Assembly (NCBI GenBank): GCA_001464625.1
Contig: LNFJ01000151.1
Coordinates: 1 to 64,000 of the forward strand
Direction of reading: 5' to 3'
DNA from: Bacteroidia bacterium Ga0077558
Lineage (GTDB): Bacteria; Bacteroidota; Bacteroidia; Chitinophagales; Chitinophagaceae
DNA length: 64,000 nt
Shown: positions 28,076 through 37,293 of the stretch, in pieces
Layout: each line of letters opens with the position of its first letter
Numbering within the stretch: the stretch's first letter is position 1
Position numbers and translations under genes: made by a program
Notes under the pieces: model-generated
The model's database searches: none
What the model saw: the letters and a program-made list of their open reading frames with translations, nothing else
Told to the model about the DNA's origin: nothing

Positions 28076-29707
28076 ATGTCAATTGGAACTTTCTCTTACC
28101 CCATGCCGGTAAACGAACCAGTTCTTTCGTATGGGCCAAATAGCCCGGAAAAGAAACGTTTAAAAGAAGTACTTGCTGAATTAAAGAAGAAAGAAGTTGA
28201 TGTGCCAATGTATATTGGCAGTAAAGAAGTAAGGACCGGTAAAAAAGTTTCCATGCATCCGCCGCATGAAACAAAACATACACTCGGCTATTTTCATGCA
28301 GGAGAAGAGAAGCATGTGCACCAGGCCATAGAAGCTGCATTAGCTGCAAAAGAAGCTTGGGCCAACATGAGTTGGGAAAACCGGGCGGGTATATTTTTAA
28401 AAGCTGCTGACTTGATGGCGACAAAGTATCGTCCGTATATGAATGGTACTACCATGCTCGGCCAAAGCAAGAATGCTTACCAGGCAGAGATTGATGCTGC
28501 TTGCGAGTTGATTGATTTCTTACGTTTCAATGTTCATTTTTTGTCTGAGATATATAAGCAGCAACCAATCAGCAGTCCGGGTATGCACAATAGAATGGAG
28601 TACCGTCCGCTGGAAGGATTTGTTTTAGCGATAACTCCTTTCAATTTTACTGCTATTGGTGGCAACCTGCCAACATCTGCTGCTATGTGTGGTAATGTGG
28701 TTGTTTGGAAACCAGCCAACACACAAGTGTATTCAGCGCAAATGACGATGCGTATTTTAAAAGAAGCTGGTTTACCTGATGGAGTTATCAATTTGATCTA
28801 TGTTGATGGCCCAACGATTGGTAAAGTATGTTTCAACCATAAAGATTTTGCTGGGGTACATTTTACAGGATCAACAGGTGTATTTAATAATATGTGGGAA
28901 ACGATTGGTAAGAATATGTCGAATTACAAATCGTATCCAAGAATAGTAGGAGAGACCGGCGGTAAAGATTTTGTGGTGGCACATAAAAGTGCTGACCCGG
29001 ATGTGGTAGCTACAGCATTGCTTCGCGGTGCATTCGAATTCCAAGGACAAAAATGTTCGGCTGCATCAAGAGCATATATTCCATCGAACATTGCTGAAGA
29101 AGTAAAGAAAAAACTAATAGCCGGGGTGAAGAGTTTCAAAATGGGTACAGTAGAAGATTTTACCAATTTTGTGAATGCAGTAATTGATGAAAAAAGTTTC
29201 AATAATATCAAGCGATATATTGATAATGCCAAAAAAGATCCAAAAGCAGAAATATGGGTGGGTGGAAAATGCGATAGCAAAGATGGTTGGTTTGTACAAC
29301 CCACAGTGATAGAAGCCAAGAATCCGAAGTATGTAACGATGTGTGAAGAGATATTTGGACCAGTCTTGACTGTTTATATTTATCCGGCCAATAGTTTTGA
29401 AAAAACATTGGAGTTGGTGGATACGACTTCTCCTTATGCATTAACAGGATCTATCATTTCCACAGACAGGGCTGCAGTTGAATTAGCGGTAAATAAATTA
29501 CGAAACGCAGCGGGTAATTTTTATGTCAACGATAAACCCACCGGTGCAGTAGTAGGCCAGCAACCATTTGGTGGTGCCAGAGCTAGTGGTACTAACGATA
29601 AAGCAGGTTCTATTTTGAATTTGTATCGTTGGTTAAGTGCAAGAACTATCAAAGAAACATTTAATCCGCCAACAGATTATGGCTATCCGTTTATGCAGGA
29701 GAAATAA
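28076..29707 (+). CDS. pruA: 1-pyrroline-5-carboxylate dehydrogenase
   Basis: A 543-residue aldehyde dehydrogenase that oxidises glutamate semialdehyde to glutamate with NAD+ in proline degradation. The general-base Glu is E293 (VGETGGKDF) and the catalytic Cys is C327 (EFQGQKCSAASRAY). ITPFNFTAIGGN and the C-terminal QQPFGGARASGTNDKAG also match the monofunctional P5C dehydrogenase. No proline dehydrogenase gene is in the window. An inserted-looking cassette lies directly upstream. Confidence 0.95.
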   Translation: MSIGTFSYPMPVNEPVLSYGPNSPEKKRLKEVLAELKKKEVDVPMYIGSKEVRTGKKVSMHPPHETKHTLGYFHAGEEKHVHQAIEAALAAKEAWANMSWENRAGIFLKAADLMATKYRPYMNGTTMLGQSKNAYQAEIDAACELIDFLRFNVHFLSEIYKQQPISSPGMHNRMEYRPLEGFVLAITPFNFTAIGGNLPTSAAMCGNVVVWKPANTQVYSAQMTMRILKEAGLPDGVINLIYVDGPTIGKVCFNHKDFAGVHFTGSTGVFNNMWETIGKNMSNYKSYPRIVGETGGKDFVVAHKSADPDVVATALLRGAFEFQGQKCSAASRAYIPSNIAEEVKKKLIAGVKSFKMGTVEDFTNFVNAVIDEKSFNNIKRYIDNAKKDPKAEIWVGGKCDSKDGWFVQPTVIEAKNPKYVTMCEEIFGPVLTVYIYPANSFEKTLELVDTTSPYALTGSIISTDRAAVELAVNKLRNAAGNFYVNDKPTGAVVGQQPFGGARASGTNDKAGSILNLYRWLSARTIKETFNPPTDYGYPFMQEK

Positions 29708-29727
29708 TAAACAAATTGAAATCATCT

Positions 29728-29763
29728 AAAATTGCCGGGATTGTTTATCCCGGCAATTTTTTG
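29728..29763 (+). terminator. Terminator after pruA
   Basis: A 13-bp stem AAAATTGCCGGGA / TCCCGGCAATTTT with a 7-nt loop and a T-run. It is nearly identical to the hairpin at 30573-30607. Confidence 0.9.
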
Positions 29764-29958
29764 CTTTATACTTCGACACTATATTGATTAAAAAAGCTGG
29801 GATGCACGGAGCAAAAAATCCCAAAGGGGGAATTGGGGAGTATTTTACCAAGAATAGTAATGCAATAACCAATAAAATTTGTTAGTTACCGTGTTCTCTA
29901 CTTATGGATGATCGTGGCACCGTATTTGGCAACCCTGTGTAAATCAATAACAAATTTT

Positions 29959-30552
29959 ATGAAAAAAATCATTTTAGTTTTTACCGTAGTCCTATCTTCT
30001 GTTCTGGTTAATGCCCAGGTAACTTTTGGTATTAAAGCCGGCTTAAACAATTCAACCTTGGGTGGTGATGATGCTGATATTTCCGGGAAAAAATCAAATA
30101 CGGGATTTAATGTTGGTGTAATAGCAGGTATTCCTTTAAGTACAAATTTTGTATTTCAACCTGAAATTATGTATTCAGCAAACCAGGGTATGGAGTTCAG
30201 ACCTACTTCAAATACTGAAACGAACTATAACCTTAACTATGTTAATATCCCATTGATGTTAAAATACAAGGCTAGTGGATTTTATGGAGAAGCAGGGCCT
30301 TATTTTGGTTTCCTCACATCTGGAAAGATCAAAACAAAAACTGGTTCATCTACCACAGAAACTGATATCAAAGACAGTTTTGACGGAACAGATATGGGAG
30401 TTGCATTAGGAACTGGTTATGTAATGAATTCGGGATTAGGTTTTGGTGTTCGTTATAATATGGGTCTTCAGAATATTTATGATGCAACAAGTCCTGAATT
30501 TAAAAACAGGTATTGGCAGGTAAATTTGATTTATATGTTTTCTAAGAAATAA
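29959..30552 (+). CDS. Outer-membrane beta-barrel (porin family) protein, copy A
   Basis: A 197-residue OMP_b-brl_2-type barrel. Signal peptide ends VLVNAQ (about residue 20), then alternating barrel strands (VTFGIKAGLNNSTLGG ... YWQVNLIYMFSKK). It is a clear paralogue of the protein at 33298 (shared KSNTGFN, NYNLNYVN/INVPLML, SGFYGEAGP). ATG 29959 is chosen; the upstream in-frame extension has no signal-like sequence. Its role is unknown, probably a small channel or structural barrel. Confidence 0.87.
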   Translation: MKKIILVFTVVLSSVLVNAQVTFGIKAGLNNSTLGGDDADISGKKSNTGFNVGVIAGIPLSTNFVFQPEIMYSANQGMEFRPTSNTETNYNLNYVNIPLMLKYKASGFYGEAGPYFGFLTSGKIKTKTGSSTTETDIKDSFDGTDMGVALGTGYVMNSGLGFGVRYNMGLQNIYDATSPEFKNRYWQVNLIYMFSKK

Positions 30553-30572
30553 ATTAGTCATCATTAAATCAT

Positions 30573-30607
30573 AAAAATTGCCGGGTTATTTATCCCGGCA
30601 ATTTTTT
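30573..30607 (+). terminator. Terminator after barrel copy A, overlapping the caspase gene end
   Basis: Stem AAAAATTGCCGGG / CCCGGCAATTTTT, nearly identical to 29728-29763. On the opposite strand this DNA encodes the last residues (KNCRDK) and stop of the caspase protein. Confidence 0.88.
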
Positions 30608-32898
30608 ATATAAGCACTGTACTCTGGCAAATCTTTAAAGGCTTTTTTCAAACTTTTTAGATCGGCGCAGGTAATATAGCCGGCTTCTTTAATTTCCTTC
30701 ATAAGCGGAAACGCTTCTTTCATCTTATCTGAATTAAGGTAGGAAGTGGCAAGAAATGACATTACCTGGTATTTCCCGGGACCCTTGTATGCCGGCAATC
30801 TTTCAATAACTACTTGTTGTGCAGTTTCTGTGTCCCCGTTTTCTTCTAAATAATCAGATAGATTTTGGAGGTAAAAAAATTGTAAAGGCGCCAAGTCAAC
30901 AGCTTTTCTGTAAAATAATTCCGTCGAATCCGAATCTGATACCTCATCCTTATAATAATTGCCCAGCGTATAATAATAATCAGCAGAGTCGTAGTTGTTT
31001 CTTAATAAAAGTTTTACAGAGTCAAGTGAAACAAGTGATAATGATAAGCCTGAAAATTCGTATTCGAACCGAAGTCTGAGCAATCTCAATTCAACAGAGT
31101 CGTTATACTTCTTTAATCTGCTAATTAATGATACCGCAACGGCAGTGTCTTTTTTGTCAATTGCATAGTCATACAGTGAAAAATATGGGGTCATGTCGTC
31201 GGGAAAAAGATCTATTGATTTTATAAGGTAGTCAATTGCCTTTTTTTCTTGTTTCAACTCAATAGCATACTCAGCTAAATTTTGCAAAATGCATTTGGTG
31301 CATTCAAATGTATTGTAGTGCGGATCTTTCAACAATACTTCTTCGTAGTATTGAATTGCTTTGATATAATTCTTTTTGTTGGCATAACAGGAGCCTAAAT
31401 GATATTTTGGCATTAACCAACCGGGGCTTTTGCTAATGGCCTTTTCGAGTAGCTGAATAGCTTTTGACCAATTTTCTTTTCTAATTTCTACAGTGGCTTT
31501 CGCTGTTAGCAGGTAAGCTGCTTCGGGTTCTTCTTTAATAGCTGAGTCAATAATAAGCTCAAGTTTAGCTGGTGTAACTTGGTTTTCTGTTTCAGCAAAC
31601 CACAATGCTTTTCCCTGTACAAATAAATAACGTTTCAAGTTTTTCAGGTACTTCTCATTGGGAAGCCGGAGATCATTATTCTGCAATACCTGTTCAATCA
31701 GGTCAACACCTTCATCAAATTGTTTTTCGGATACCAGCTTTTTTCCAATAAAAGAATTGTTGACTATTTCCTGCGCATTATTCATCAATGCAGCCAACAA
31801 GTCGGAGTTGGCTTGCAAAATAAAATCTGTATCTGCAGTGCACTTTTTTAATTGCTGGTACAAAACTGTTGCTGATTCTTTACCGGAAAAGCCAAATCGT
31901 TTTTCATTGATGGCCTTAGTCATTTCGGTGAAATAGTAATTGCAACTGTCGTCAGGTATTTTAAAGTGTTGCCTCCCAATAATACTATTTCCGCCTGTCT
32001 TTTGTATTGTCTGGGTAACCGGTGCTTTCAATGTTGCAAGCACTGTTGAGAATTTATTTGGGCCTTCAAAAATCGGCTGCTGTTTATTATTCGTTTCTTT
32101 TGCCACATTACTGCCTACATACATTTCCAGTTCGGCTAATGTTATGGTTGAATCTTTGTTGGTATCGGCATCTCCATTTAACCCATTGATAAGAAAATAA
32201 GAAAACACACCTCTTCCGTTTCCCCATTTTTTATCTTCGTACGACAACTGACCGGGTTGTGAGCTTAGGATCTTTATTTCGTTTTTCCACATGCCGCTAA
32301 TAGCGGCCGCAGCAAATTCAGCACCTTTAATTCCACCAGCTAATTTTCCGGACCGGCAGGCATCTGTAATTAGAATTACTTTAATGTCTTTACTTAGAAG
32401 AGTTACAAATACATCTTTTAAATCGTTAACAGCAACAGCACCTCCCCAATAATTGTCAGAATAAGTATCGTTTGTCAACAGGTACCCTTTATTTAAAACT
32501 TCCGGTGATTCGACATCACCGTGGCCTGAAAAAAAGAAAAGTAGATTGTCACCGGGTTTTAATGACGATGCGATTCTTGTAAGCTGTGTAATCAGGTCGC
32601 CCCGTTTTGCTTTTTCGTTTACCAGCAAGGTAATATCTTCTTTCTTAATATTCCAAAAACCTGAAGTAGCCAGGTAGTCGGCGAAAACCTGAGCATCTTT
32701 ATCAGCATAATGCAGCGAATCTATAAACTGGTATTTGGAAATCCCTACAACTAATGCCTTTGTTTTTCCCTGCCTGATATTTTCTTTCTCAGCAACAATA
32801 AGGCCTTTAGGTGTTTGTGCTAAACCAGCGGAATAAAAAAAGGAAATGCCTGTTAGGAATAGGAAAGGAAGAGCATACCTGAATTTTTTAAGTGGCAT
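30586..32898 (-). CDS. Secreted caspase-like (C14) protease with TPR repeats
   Basis: A 770-residue protein. Signal peptide about 1-28 (FFYSAGLAQ). The C14/metacaspase-type domain spans about 45-285, with catalytic His126 (FFFSGHGD) and Cys181 (ILITDACRSG). An EF-hand-like loop DTNKDSTITLAE (245-256) has the calcium positions D, N, D, T, T, E. Residues about 330-770 form TPR repeats (ALMPKYHLGSCYANKKNYIKAIQYYEEVLLKDP). Such bacterial proteins may act in signalling or programmed death; here export predicts a periplasmic site. It lies between two paralogous barrels. Confidence 0.88.
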   Translation of the reverse strand: MPLKKFRYALPFLFLTGISFFYSAGLAQTPKGLIVAEKENIRQGKTKALVVGISKYQFIDSLHYADKDAQVFADYLATSGFWNIKKEDITLLVNEKAKRGDLITQLTRIASSLKPGDNLLFFFSGHGDVESPEVLNKGYLLTNDTYSDNYWGGAVAVNDLKDVFVTLLSKDIKVILITDACRSGKLAGGIKGAEFAAAAISGMWKNEIKILSSQPGQLSYEDKKWGNGRGVFSYFLINGLNGDADTNKDSTITLAELEMYVGSNVAKETNNKQQPIFEGPNKFSTVLATLKAPVTQTIQKTGGNSIIGRQHFKIPDDSCNYYFTEMTKAINEKRFGFSGKESATVLYQQLKKCTADTDFILQANSDLLAALMNNAQEIVNNSFIGKKLVSEKQFDEGVDLIEQVLQNNDLRLPNEKYLKNLKRYLFVQGKALWFAETENQVTPAKLELIIDSAIKEEPEAAYLLTAKATVEIRKENWSKAIQLLEKAISKSPGWLMPKYHLGSCYANKKNYIKAIQYYEEVLLKDPHYNTFECTKCILQNLAEYAIELKQEKKAIDYLIKSIDLFPDDMTPYFSLYDYAIDKKDTAVAVSLISRLKKYNDSVELRLLRLRFEYEFSGLSLSLVSLDSVKLLLRNNYDSADYYYTLGNYYKDEVSDSDSTELFYRKAVDLAPLQFFYLQNLSDYLEENGDTETAQQVVIERLPAYKGPGKYQVMSFLATSYLNSDKMKEAFPLMKEIKEAGYITCADLKSLKKAFKDLPEYSAYIKNCRDK

Positions 32899-33228
32899 GA
32901 TTTAAAGTTACTCAATAAATTATAAGAGTAATATTTTAAATATGGCATTTTTTAGTTCTGTTTCAAGGCATTTCAACCATATAAGGGTGTTAAAGCTGCA
33001 ACTAAAAGCAAACTGATTTTTATTTTTACTTACACTTATTTGTCTGTTGCAATAATCAAAAAACTATTTTATCCGCCTACCTATTACCGTTACTTGTTTT
33101 GCAATTGAAACTTTGGTGACTTGTCAAATTTTATTGTGTAGTAGGGTAAATACTTGTAATAAATACCTGTTTAAGTATTCCCCGCCTGTACATAATTGCT
33201 TTTTTTCTTATCCTTAACTAATTAAAGC
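32899..33228. other. Gene-free stretch between caspase gene and barrel copy B
   Basis: Part of a 399-nt divergent intergenic region. Apart from the barrel promoter (33229-33259) I see only AT-rich sequence and a short inverted repeat AATACTT/AAGTATT (about 33150-33180). No gene is evident. Confidence 0.5.
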
Positions 33229-33259
33229 TTTGCAATGTAAAAATGCTGCCGTAATTTTG
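33229..33259 (+). promoter_or_regulatory. Complete -33/-7 promoter of barrel copy B
   Basis: TTTG at 33229-33232, a 19-nt spacer, and TAATTTTG at 33252-33259. This is the best full match to the Bacteroidota promoter in the window, with a leader of about 35 nt before ATG 33298. Confidence 0.75.
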
Positions 33260-33297
33260 CAGCCGATTAATAAAAATCATAACCTAAACACATTTTT

Positions 33298-33900
33298 ATG
33301 AAAAAAGTACTATTCGTAGCTGTATTAGCAACAACTACATTTATTGCACAAGCACAGGTGAAATTTGGCGTTAAAGCCGGTGTAAACATCTCTAACTGGG
33401 GTGGTAAAGACGCAGATGAACTTGAAGGAAAGAAATCTAACACAGGTTTCAATATTGCAGGTCTTGCAAACATTCCATTTAGCGAAAATTTTTCATTCCA
33501 ACCTGAACTGCAATTTTCAATTAGCCAGGGTATTGAGTTCAGAGAAGCTCCACTTGAAGTTAATTACAATTTGAATTACATCAATGTTCCATTGATGCTT
33601 CAATTTAACAAATCAGGTTTTTTTGCAGAAGCTGGTCCGCAAGTTGGTTTTTTAGTGACAGGGAAAGTAAAAACTACTGATGGTACAAATACTGAAGAAA
33701 TGGATGTGAAAGACGAACTTAATGCAATTGATTTCGGTGTTAACCTTGGTGCTGGCTACATAACAAACTCGGGTTTTGGTTTCGGAGCCCGTTATAACTT
33801 TGGTATGTCAAACATTATTGATCAAGATAATACAGAAGTTAAAAACCGTATATTTTCTATCAACCTTATTTACATGTTTGGTGGTAAAAAGTCTAAATAA
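33298..33900 (+). CDS. Outer-membrane beta-barrel (porin family) protein, copy B
   Basis: A 200-residue paralogue of the barrel at 29959, with signal peptide ending FIAQAQ (about 20) and the same order of conserved pieces (VKFGVKAGVNISNWGG, KKSNTGFN, NYNLNYINVPLMLQF, SGFFAEAGPQVGF). It has its own strong promoter and its own terminator (33921-33950). The duplication flanks the caspase gene in the same orientation as copy A. Confidence 0.87.
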   Translation: MKKVLFVAVLATTTFIAQAQVKFGVKAGVNISNWGGKDADELEGKKSNTGFNIAGLANIPFSENFSFQPELQFSISQGIEFREAPLEVNYNLNYINVPLMLQFNKSGFFAEAGPQVGFLVTGKVKTTDGTNTEEMDVKDELNAIDFGVNLGAGYITNSGFGFGARYNFGMSNIIDQDNTEVKNRIFSINLIYMFGGKKSK

Positions 33901-33920
33901 TTGTAGAATTTATTTTCTTT

Positions 33921-33950
33921 CAAAGGCCGGAATTTTCCGGCCTTTGTGTT
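33921..33950 (+). terminator. Terminator after barrel copy B
   Basis: Perfect inverted repeat CAAAGGCCGGAA / TTCCGGCCTTTG (33921-33932, 33935-33946) followed by a T-rich run. Confidence 0.85.
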
Positions 33951-33956
33951 TTGTGA

Positions 33957-33964
33957 TATATTTG
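33957..33964 (+). promoter_or_regulatory. -7 promoter box of the pyrR-like gene
   Basis: TATATTTG, an exact TAnnTTTG match, 22 nt before the TTG start. Confidence 0.6.
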
Positions 33965-33986
33965 TACAAGCATAAAATAATTATAC

Positions 33987-34496
33987 TTGAAAACAATATT
34001 AACTGGCACTCAATTAACCGAAGCAATTAATGTATTGGTTAGTAAAATAAATGTGGCTCATCCCACTTTAACAGATGTTGTTTTTGTAGGTATTCAGCAG
34101 GGGGGTGTTGTAGTTGGTAATGATATGATAGAGGCTTTACAACAGCTTCATGCAACAGAAACAGTTCAATACGGCCAACTGGATATTACTTTTTACCGGG
34201 ATGATATCAGAAATGAAATCCTCACCCCCGATACCATGAATCTTCCCTTTGCCATAGAAAATAAAACAGTGGTATTGATAGATGATGTGTTGTTTACAGG
34301 CCGTACTATCAAAGCTGCCCTGGATGTACTCCTTGATTATGGCAGGCCAGCCAAAGTGGAATTATGTGTGTTGGTAGACAGGAAAGAGCATCGTCAGTTC
34401 CCCATACAGGCTGATTATGTGGGGTTAACGGTACAAACAAATAAAGCAGATAAAGTGAAACTGGTGAACAAAGAAGTAGTGCTTATCAGCAACTAA
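33987..34496 (+). CDS. pyrR: PyrR-type phosphoribosyltransferase (TTG start)
   Basis: A 169-residue protein of the bifunctional pyr operon regulator/uracil phosphoribosyltransferase type. The PRPP loop is VVLIDDVLFTGRTIKAAL (about 93-110), with GIQQGGVVVG and RKEHRQFPIQADYVG as in PyrR. TTG 33987 is the only start after an in-frame TAA (33978) that keeps the N-terminal KTILTGTQLTEAI. In Bacteroidota it may be a phosphoribosyltransferase rather than an RNA-binding attenuator; I saw no clear pyr attenuator here. pyrB follows 55 nt later. Confidence 0.87.
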   Translation: MKTILTGTQLTEAINVLVSKINVAHPTLTDVVFVGIQQGGVVVGNDMIEALQQLHATETVQYGQLDITFYRDDIRNEILTPDTMNLPFAIENKTVVLIDDVLFTGRTIKAALDVLLDYGRPAKVELCVLVDRKEHRQFPIQADYVGLTVQTNKADKVKLVNKEVVLISN

Positions 34497-34536
34497 AGAT
34501 TTTTTGATAAACTATACAACCTGTGGCTAAATCCTC

Positions 34537-34544
34537 TAATTTCG
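34537..34544 (+). promoter_or_regulatory. -7-like box upstream of pyrB
   Basis: TAATTTCG (TAnnTTCG form), 7 nt before the pyrB ATG. Confidence 0.4.
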
Positions 34545-34551
34545 CTTTTTA

Positions 34552-35475
34552 ATGCAACTATCCACTCGTCATCTGCTGGGCATTAAGAACCTCACCAAAG
34601 AAGATATTTCATTAATTCTATCTACAGCAGCTCAATTTAAAGAAGTTTTACAACGGCCTGTTAAGAAAGTTCCATCACTTAGAGATGTTACGATCGTAAA
34701 TCTTTTTTACGAAAATTCCACCCGAACCCGATTTTCTTTTGAGCTGGCAGAAAAACGATTAAGTGCTGATACGATCAATTTTGCTTCTTCTTCATCTTCT
34801 GCTGCAAAAGGCGAAACTTTATTGGATACTGTCAATAACATACTGTCCATGAAAGTGGATATGGTGGTAATGCGACATAGTGCCAGCGGTGCTCCGCATT
34901 TTTTAGCACAGCATATTCCTGCAGCAATTATTAATGCGGGTGATGGAATTAATGAACATCCCACACAAGGATTGTTAGATGCTTTTTCCATACAGGAAAA
35001 AACAGGAGCTTTAGCAGGCAGAAAAGTAGCCATCATTGGCGACATCATGCATAGCCGGGTGGCACAAAGTAATATTTACTTGTTGAAAAAAATGGGAGCT
35101 GATGTAACCGTTTGCGGCCCGCCCACTTTAATTCCTAAATATATTGGTGAGGCATTAGGTGTAAGTGTAAATTATAATCTGAAAGAAACATTAGAATGGT
35201 GCGATGTAGCGAATGTGCTGCGAATTCAGCTGGAAAGGCAGAACCAGGCATTATTTTCCTCTTTGAGAGAATATAGTTTGGCTTACGGTATTAACAGAAA
35301 CTTACTGGATAGCCTCCACAAAGAAATCGTTATAATGCATCCCGGGCCAATTAACAGGGGAGTGGAGTTAGATAGTGATGTGGCTGACTCCAAACAATCC
35401 ATTATCTTACAGCAAGTAGAGAATGGAGTAGCAGTTAGGATGGCAGTACTTTATTTATTATCTGGTAAAAACTAA
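34552..35475 (+). CDS. pyrB: Aspartate carbamoyltransferase catalytic chain
   Basis: A 307-residue enzyme that joins carbamoyl phosphate and aspartate in pyrimidine synthesis. Carbamoyl-phosphate motif FYENSTRTRFSFE, then HPTQGLLDAFS and the late MHPGPINRGVE are all present. No regulatory chain pyrI is nearby. It follows the pyrR-like gene. Confidence 0.95.
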   Translation: MQLSTRHLLGIKNLTKEDISLILSTAAQFKEVLQRPVKKVPSLRDVTIVNLFYENSTRTRFSFELAEKRLSADTINFASSSSSAAKGETLLDTVNNILSMKVDMVVMRHSASGAPHFLAQHIPAAIINAGDGINEHPTQGLLDAFSIQEKTGALAGRKVAIIGDIMHSRVAQSNIYLLKKMGADVTVCGPPTLIPKYIGEALGVSVNYNLKETLEWCDVANVLRIQLERQNQALFSSLREYSLAYGINRNLLDSLHKEIVIMHPGPINRGVELDSDVADSKQSIILQQVENGVAVRMAVLYLLSGKN

Positions 35476-35481
35476 TTTAAT

Positions 35482-35552
35482 AAGTACGAATTAAGAAATA
35501 CGAAGTACGTTGCGTACTTTCAAACTCTATCGTACTACTTACTTTTAACTTC
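35482..35552. repeat. GTAC/TACGAA word-like filler between pyrB and coaD
   Basis: Built from near-repeated words (AAGTACGAATTAAG, ATACGAAGTACG, CGTACTTTC, CGTACTACTTA), forming small hairpins such as GAAGTACG-TTG-CGTACTTTC. Confidence 0.6.
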
Positions 35553-35561
35553 CTATTTGTT

Positions 35562-36032
35562 ATGGCTCGTATCTGCTTATTTCCTGGAACCTTTGATCCG
35601 CTTACACTCGGTCATGTAGATATTATCAACAGGGCATTACCCTTGTTTGATAAAATAGTAGTAGGTATTGGTTTAAATGCTGCCAAAGCACCCATGTTTT
35701 CTCCTGATCAGCGATTACAATGGATTAAAGATATTTATAAAGATGAGGACAGGGTAGAAGGCGCCGTATATGAAGGGTTGACTATTAATTTTTGTAAAAC
35801 AATTGGGGCTCATTTTATTTTGAGGGGGATTCGCTACGTCAGCGATTTTGAATATGAAAAAACAATTGCTGATGCTAACCGTACGCTGGATAAAAATATA
35901 GAAACCGTTTTCCTCACAGGTGAGCCTAAATACACATCCGTTGCTTCTACCATTGTTCGGGATATTATTCGTAATGGTGGTGATGCAGCTCCATTCTTAC
36001 CCGAAGTTGTTTCAAAATCTCTTGAAAAATAA
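35562..36032 (+). CDS. coaD: Phosphopantetheine adenylyltransferase
   Basis: A 156-residue nucleotidyltransferase in coenzyme A synthesis. The nucleotidyltransferase motif is GTFDPLTLGH (TxGH), with ILRGIRYVSDFEYE and EPKYTSVASTIVRDI for the second active-site half. The thioesterase gene begins 6 nt downstream, so the two are probably one transcript. Confidence 0.95.
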   Translation: MARICLFPGTFDPLTLGHVDIINRALPLFDKIVVGIGLNAAKAPMFSPDQRLQWIKDIYKDEDRVEGAVYEGLTINFCKTIGAHFILRGIRYVSDFEYEKTIADANRTLDKNIETVFLTGEPKYTSVASTIVRDIIRNGGDAAPFLPEVVSKSLEK

Positions 36033-36038
36033 TGTAGT

Positions 36039-36491
36039 ATGTCAATCTGGTTTAACAAAGAACTTTTACTAAGCGATTTCAATCAATTTGGCAAAGGCAC
36101 CATGGGTGAACATATCGGTATTGAATGGGAAGAGCTGGGAGATGATTTTCTAAAAGCAAAAATGCCCGTGGATCATCGTACCATACAACCGTATGGATTG
36201 TTACATGGTGGAGCTTCCTGTGTATTGGCAGAAACGATTGGAAGTGTAGCTTCTGCCATGGTAATTGATCATGCATCTTTTCAATGTGTGGGGCTTGAAA
36301 TAAATGCGAATCATATTCATAGTGCAACAGCAGGATTTGTAACAGGTATTGCCAGGCCATTGCACCTCGGCAGAAGCACCCATGTGTGGGATATAAAAAT
36401 CTTTAATGAAAATGATAAAATGGTATGTGTAAGTCGCCTGACTGTTGCTATAATTGAAAAAAGGGATTTTAGCAAACCAAGGTCGTTGTAA
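36039..36491 (+). CDS. PaaI-type hotdog thioesterase
   Basis: A 150-residue hotdog-fold acyl-CoA thioesterase. The PaaI/YdiI active-site block is present: RTIQPYGLLHGGASCVLAETIGS, followed by VGLEINANHIHSA and HLGRSTHVWDI. A menaquinone (DHNA-CoA) or aryl-CoA substrate is possible but not shown. It follows coaD closely. Confidence 0.88.
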   Translation: MSIWFNKELLLSDFNQFGKGTMGEHIGIEWEELGDDFLKAKMPVDHRTIQPYGLLHGGASCVLAETIGSVASAMVIDHASFQCVGLEINANHIHSATAGFVTGIARPLHLGRSTHVWDIKIFNENDKMVCVSRLTVAIIEKRDFSKPRSL

Positions 36492-36500
36492 AGCCCAGCC

Positions 36501-36530
36501 TCCCCACCCTCCGAAGGAGGGCTTTAAGTC
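36501..36530. terminator. Hairpin between thioesterase and Nudix genes
   Basis: CCCTCC-GAA-GGAGGG stem inside AAAGCCC...GGGCTTT arms. It is also one of the CCTCC/GGAGG filler hairpins common in this window. Confidence 0.55.
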
Positions 36531-36616
36531 GTTTATATTTTGTCAGTTACTCAAGTAAATAAATGCATAAATAGCAAACCCTGCTATTTTTTGGAATATT
36601 CCTGATCCACTTACAT

Positions 36617-37246
36617 TTAAAGTTTATTACTATACACTTGTATTACATCAATGACTGAAGGAAAACACTCTGGAAAAAATGCCGGGGCTTCTTTTAAACC
36701 CAGCCATTTAATTTCTTCAATACCTTCATCTGTTTGCGGCACTAATTGTTGTTCACCTTTTACTTTCATTGTGTACCAATGCGATTCTTTCAGCACAAAT
36801 TTTGTTCCTTCATGATAGGTATGATAAGTAATAATTAATGGAGCAATAAGCTTTACCTCGGATAGCCCGGTTTCTTCCTCTACTTCCCGCACTGCACATA
36901 CTTCCAGGCTTTCACCTTTATCTAATTTTCCTTTAGGCAAATCCCATTTTCCTCTTCTGTAGATCAGGAGTATTTCTTCCTTTTCATTTTCCACTATACC
37001 ACCGGCTGCTTGTATGATAGTAAATTTTTTATAAAAGGCTTTTTGTAATTCCTTTAGATCCGGATGGTAAAAAACGCCGGCATGTACTTTCTCCAATTGC
37101 ATTTCATGTATCATAGCTTTCACCGTATGGCTATCCAGTTCATCAATAAAAATGGCATCATCATGATGAACAAACGGTTCGATTTCTCCATCAATTGTAT
37201 CGCACAAATAGAGAGGCTTGTTGTCAAAATAAATCTTGATGTACAT
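36617..37246 (-). CDS. Nudix hydrolase
   Basis: A 209-residue protein. A complete Nudix box spans residues 106-128 (starts GKLDKGESLEV, ends REVEEETGL). The N-terminal 75 residues form an extra domain (MYIKIYFDNKPLYLCD) found in Bacteroidota relatives. It hydrolyses an unidentified nucleoside diphosphate derivative. It converges on the thioesterase gene and diverges from pyrE. Confidence 0.9.
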   Translation of the reverse strand: MYIKIYFDNKPLYLCDTIDGEIEPFVHHDDAIFIDELDSHTVKAMIHEMQLEKVHAGVFYHPDLKELQKAFYKKFTIIQAAGGIVENEKEEILLIYRRGKWDLPKGKLDKGESLEVCAVREVEEETGLSEVKLIAPLIITYHTYHEGTKFVLKESHWYTMKVKGEQQLVPQTDEGIEEIKWLGLKEAPAFFPECFPSVIDVIQVYSNKL

Positions 37247-37293
37247 AACTGATATAGCTCAATATTTAAATTCTAAATCATCAAATACTTTTG

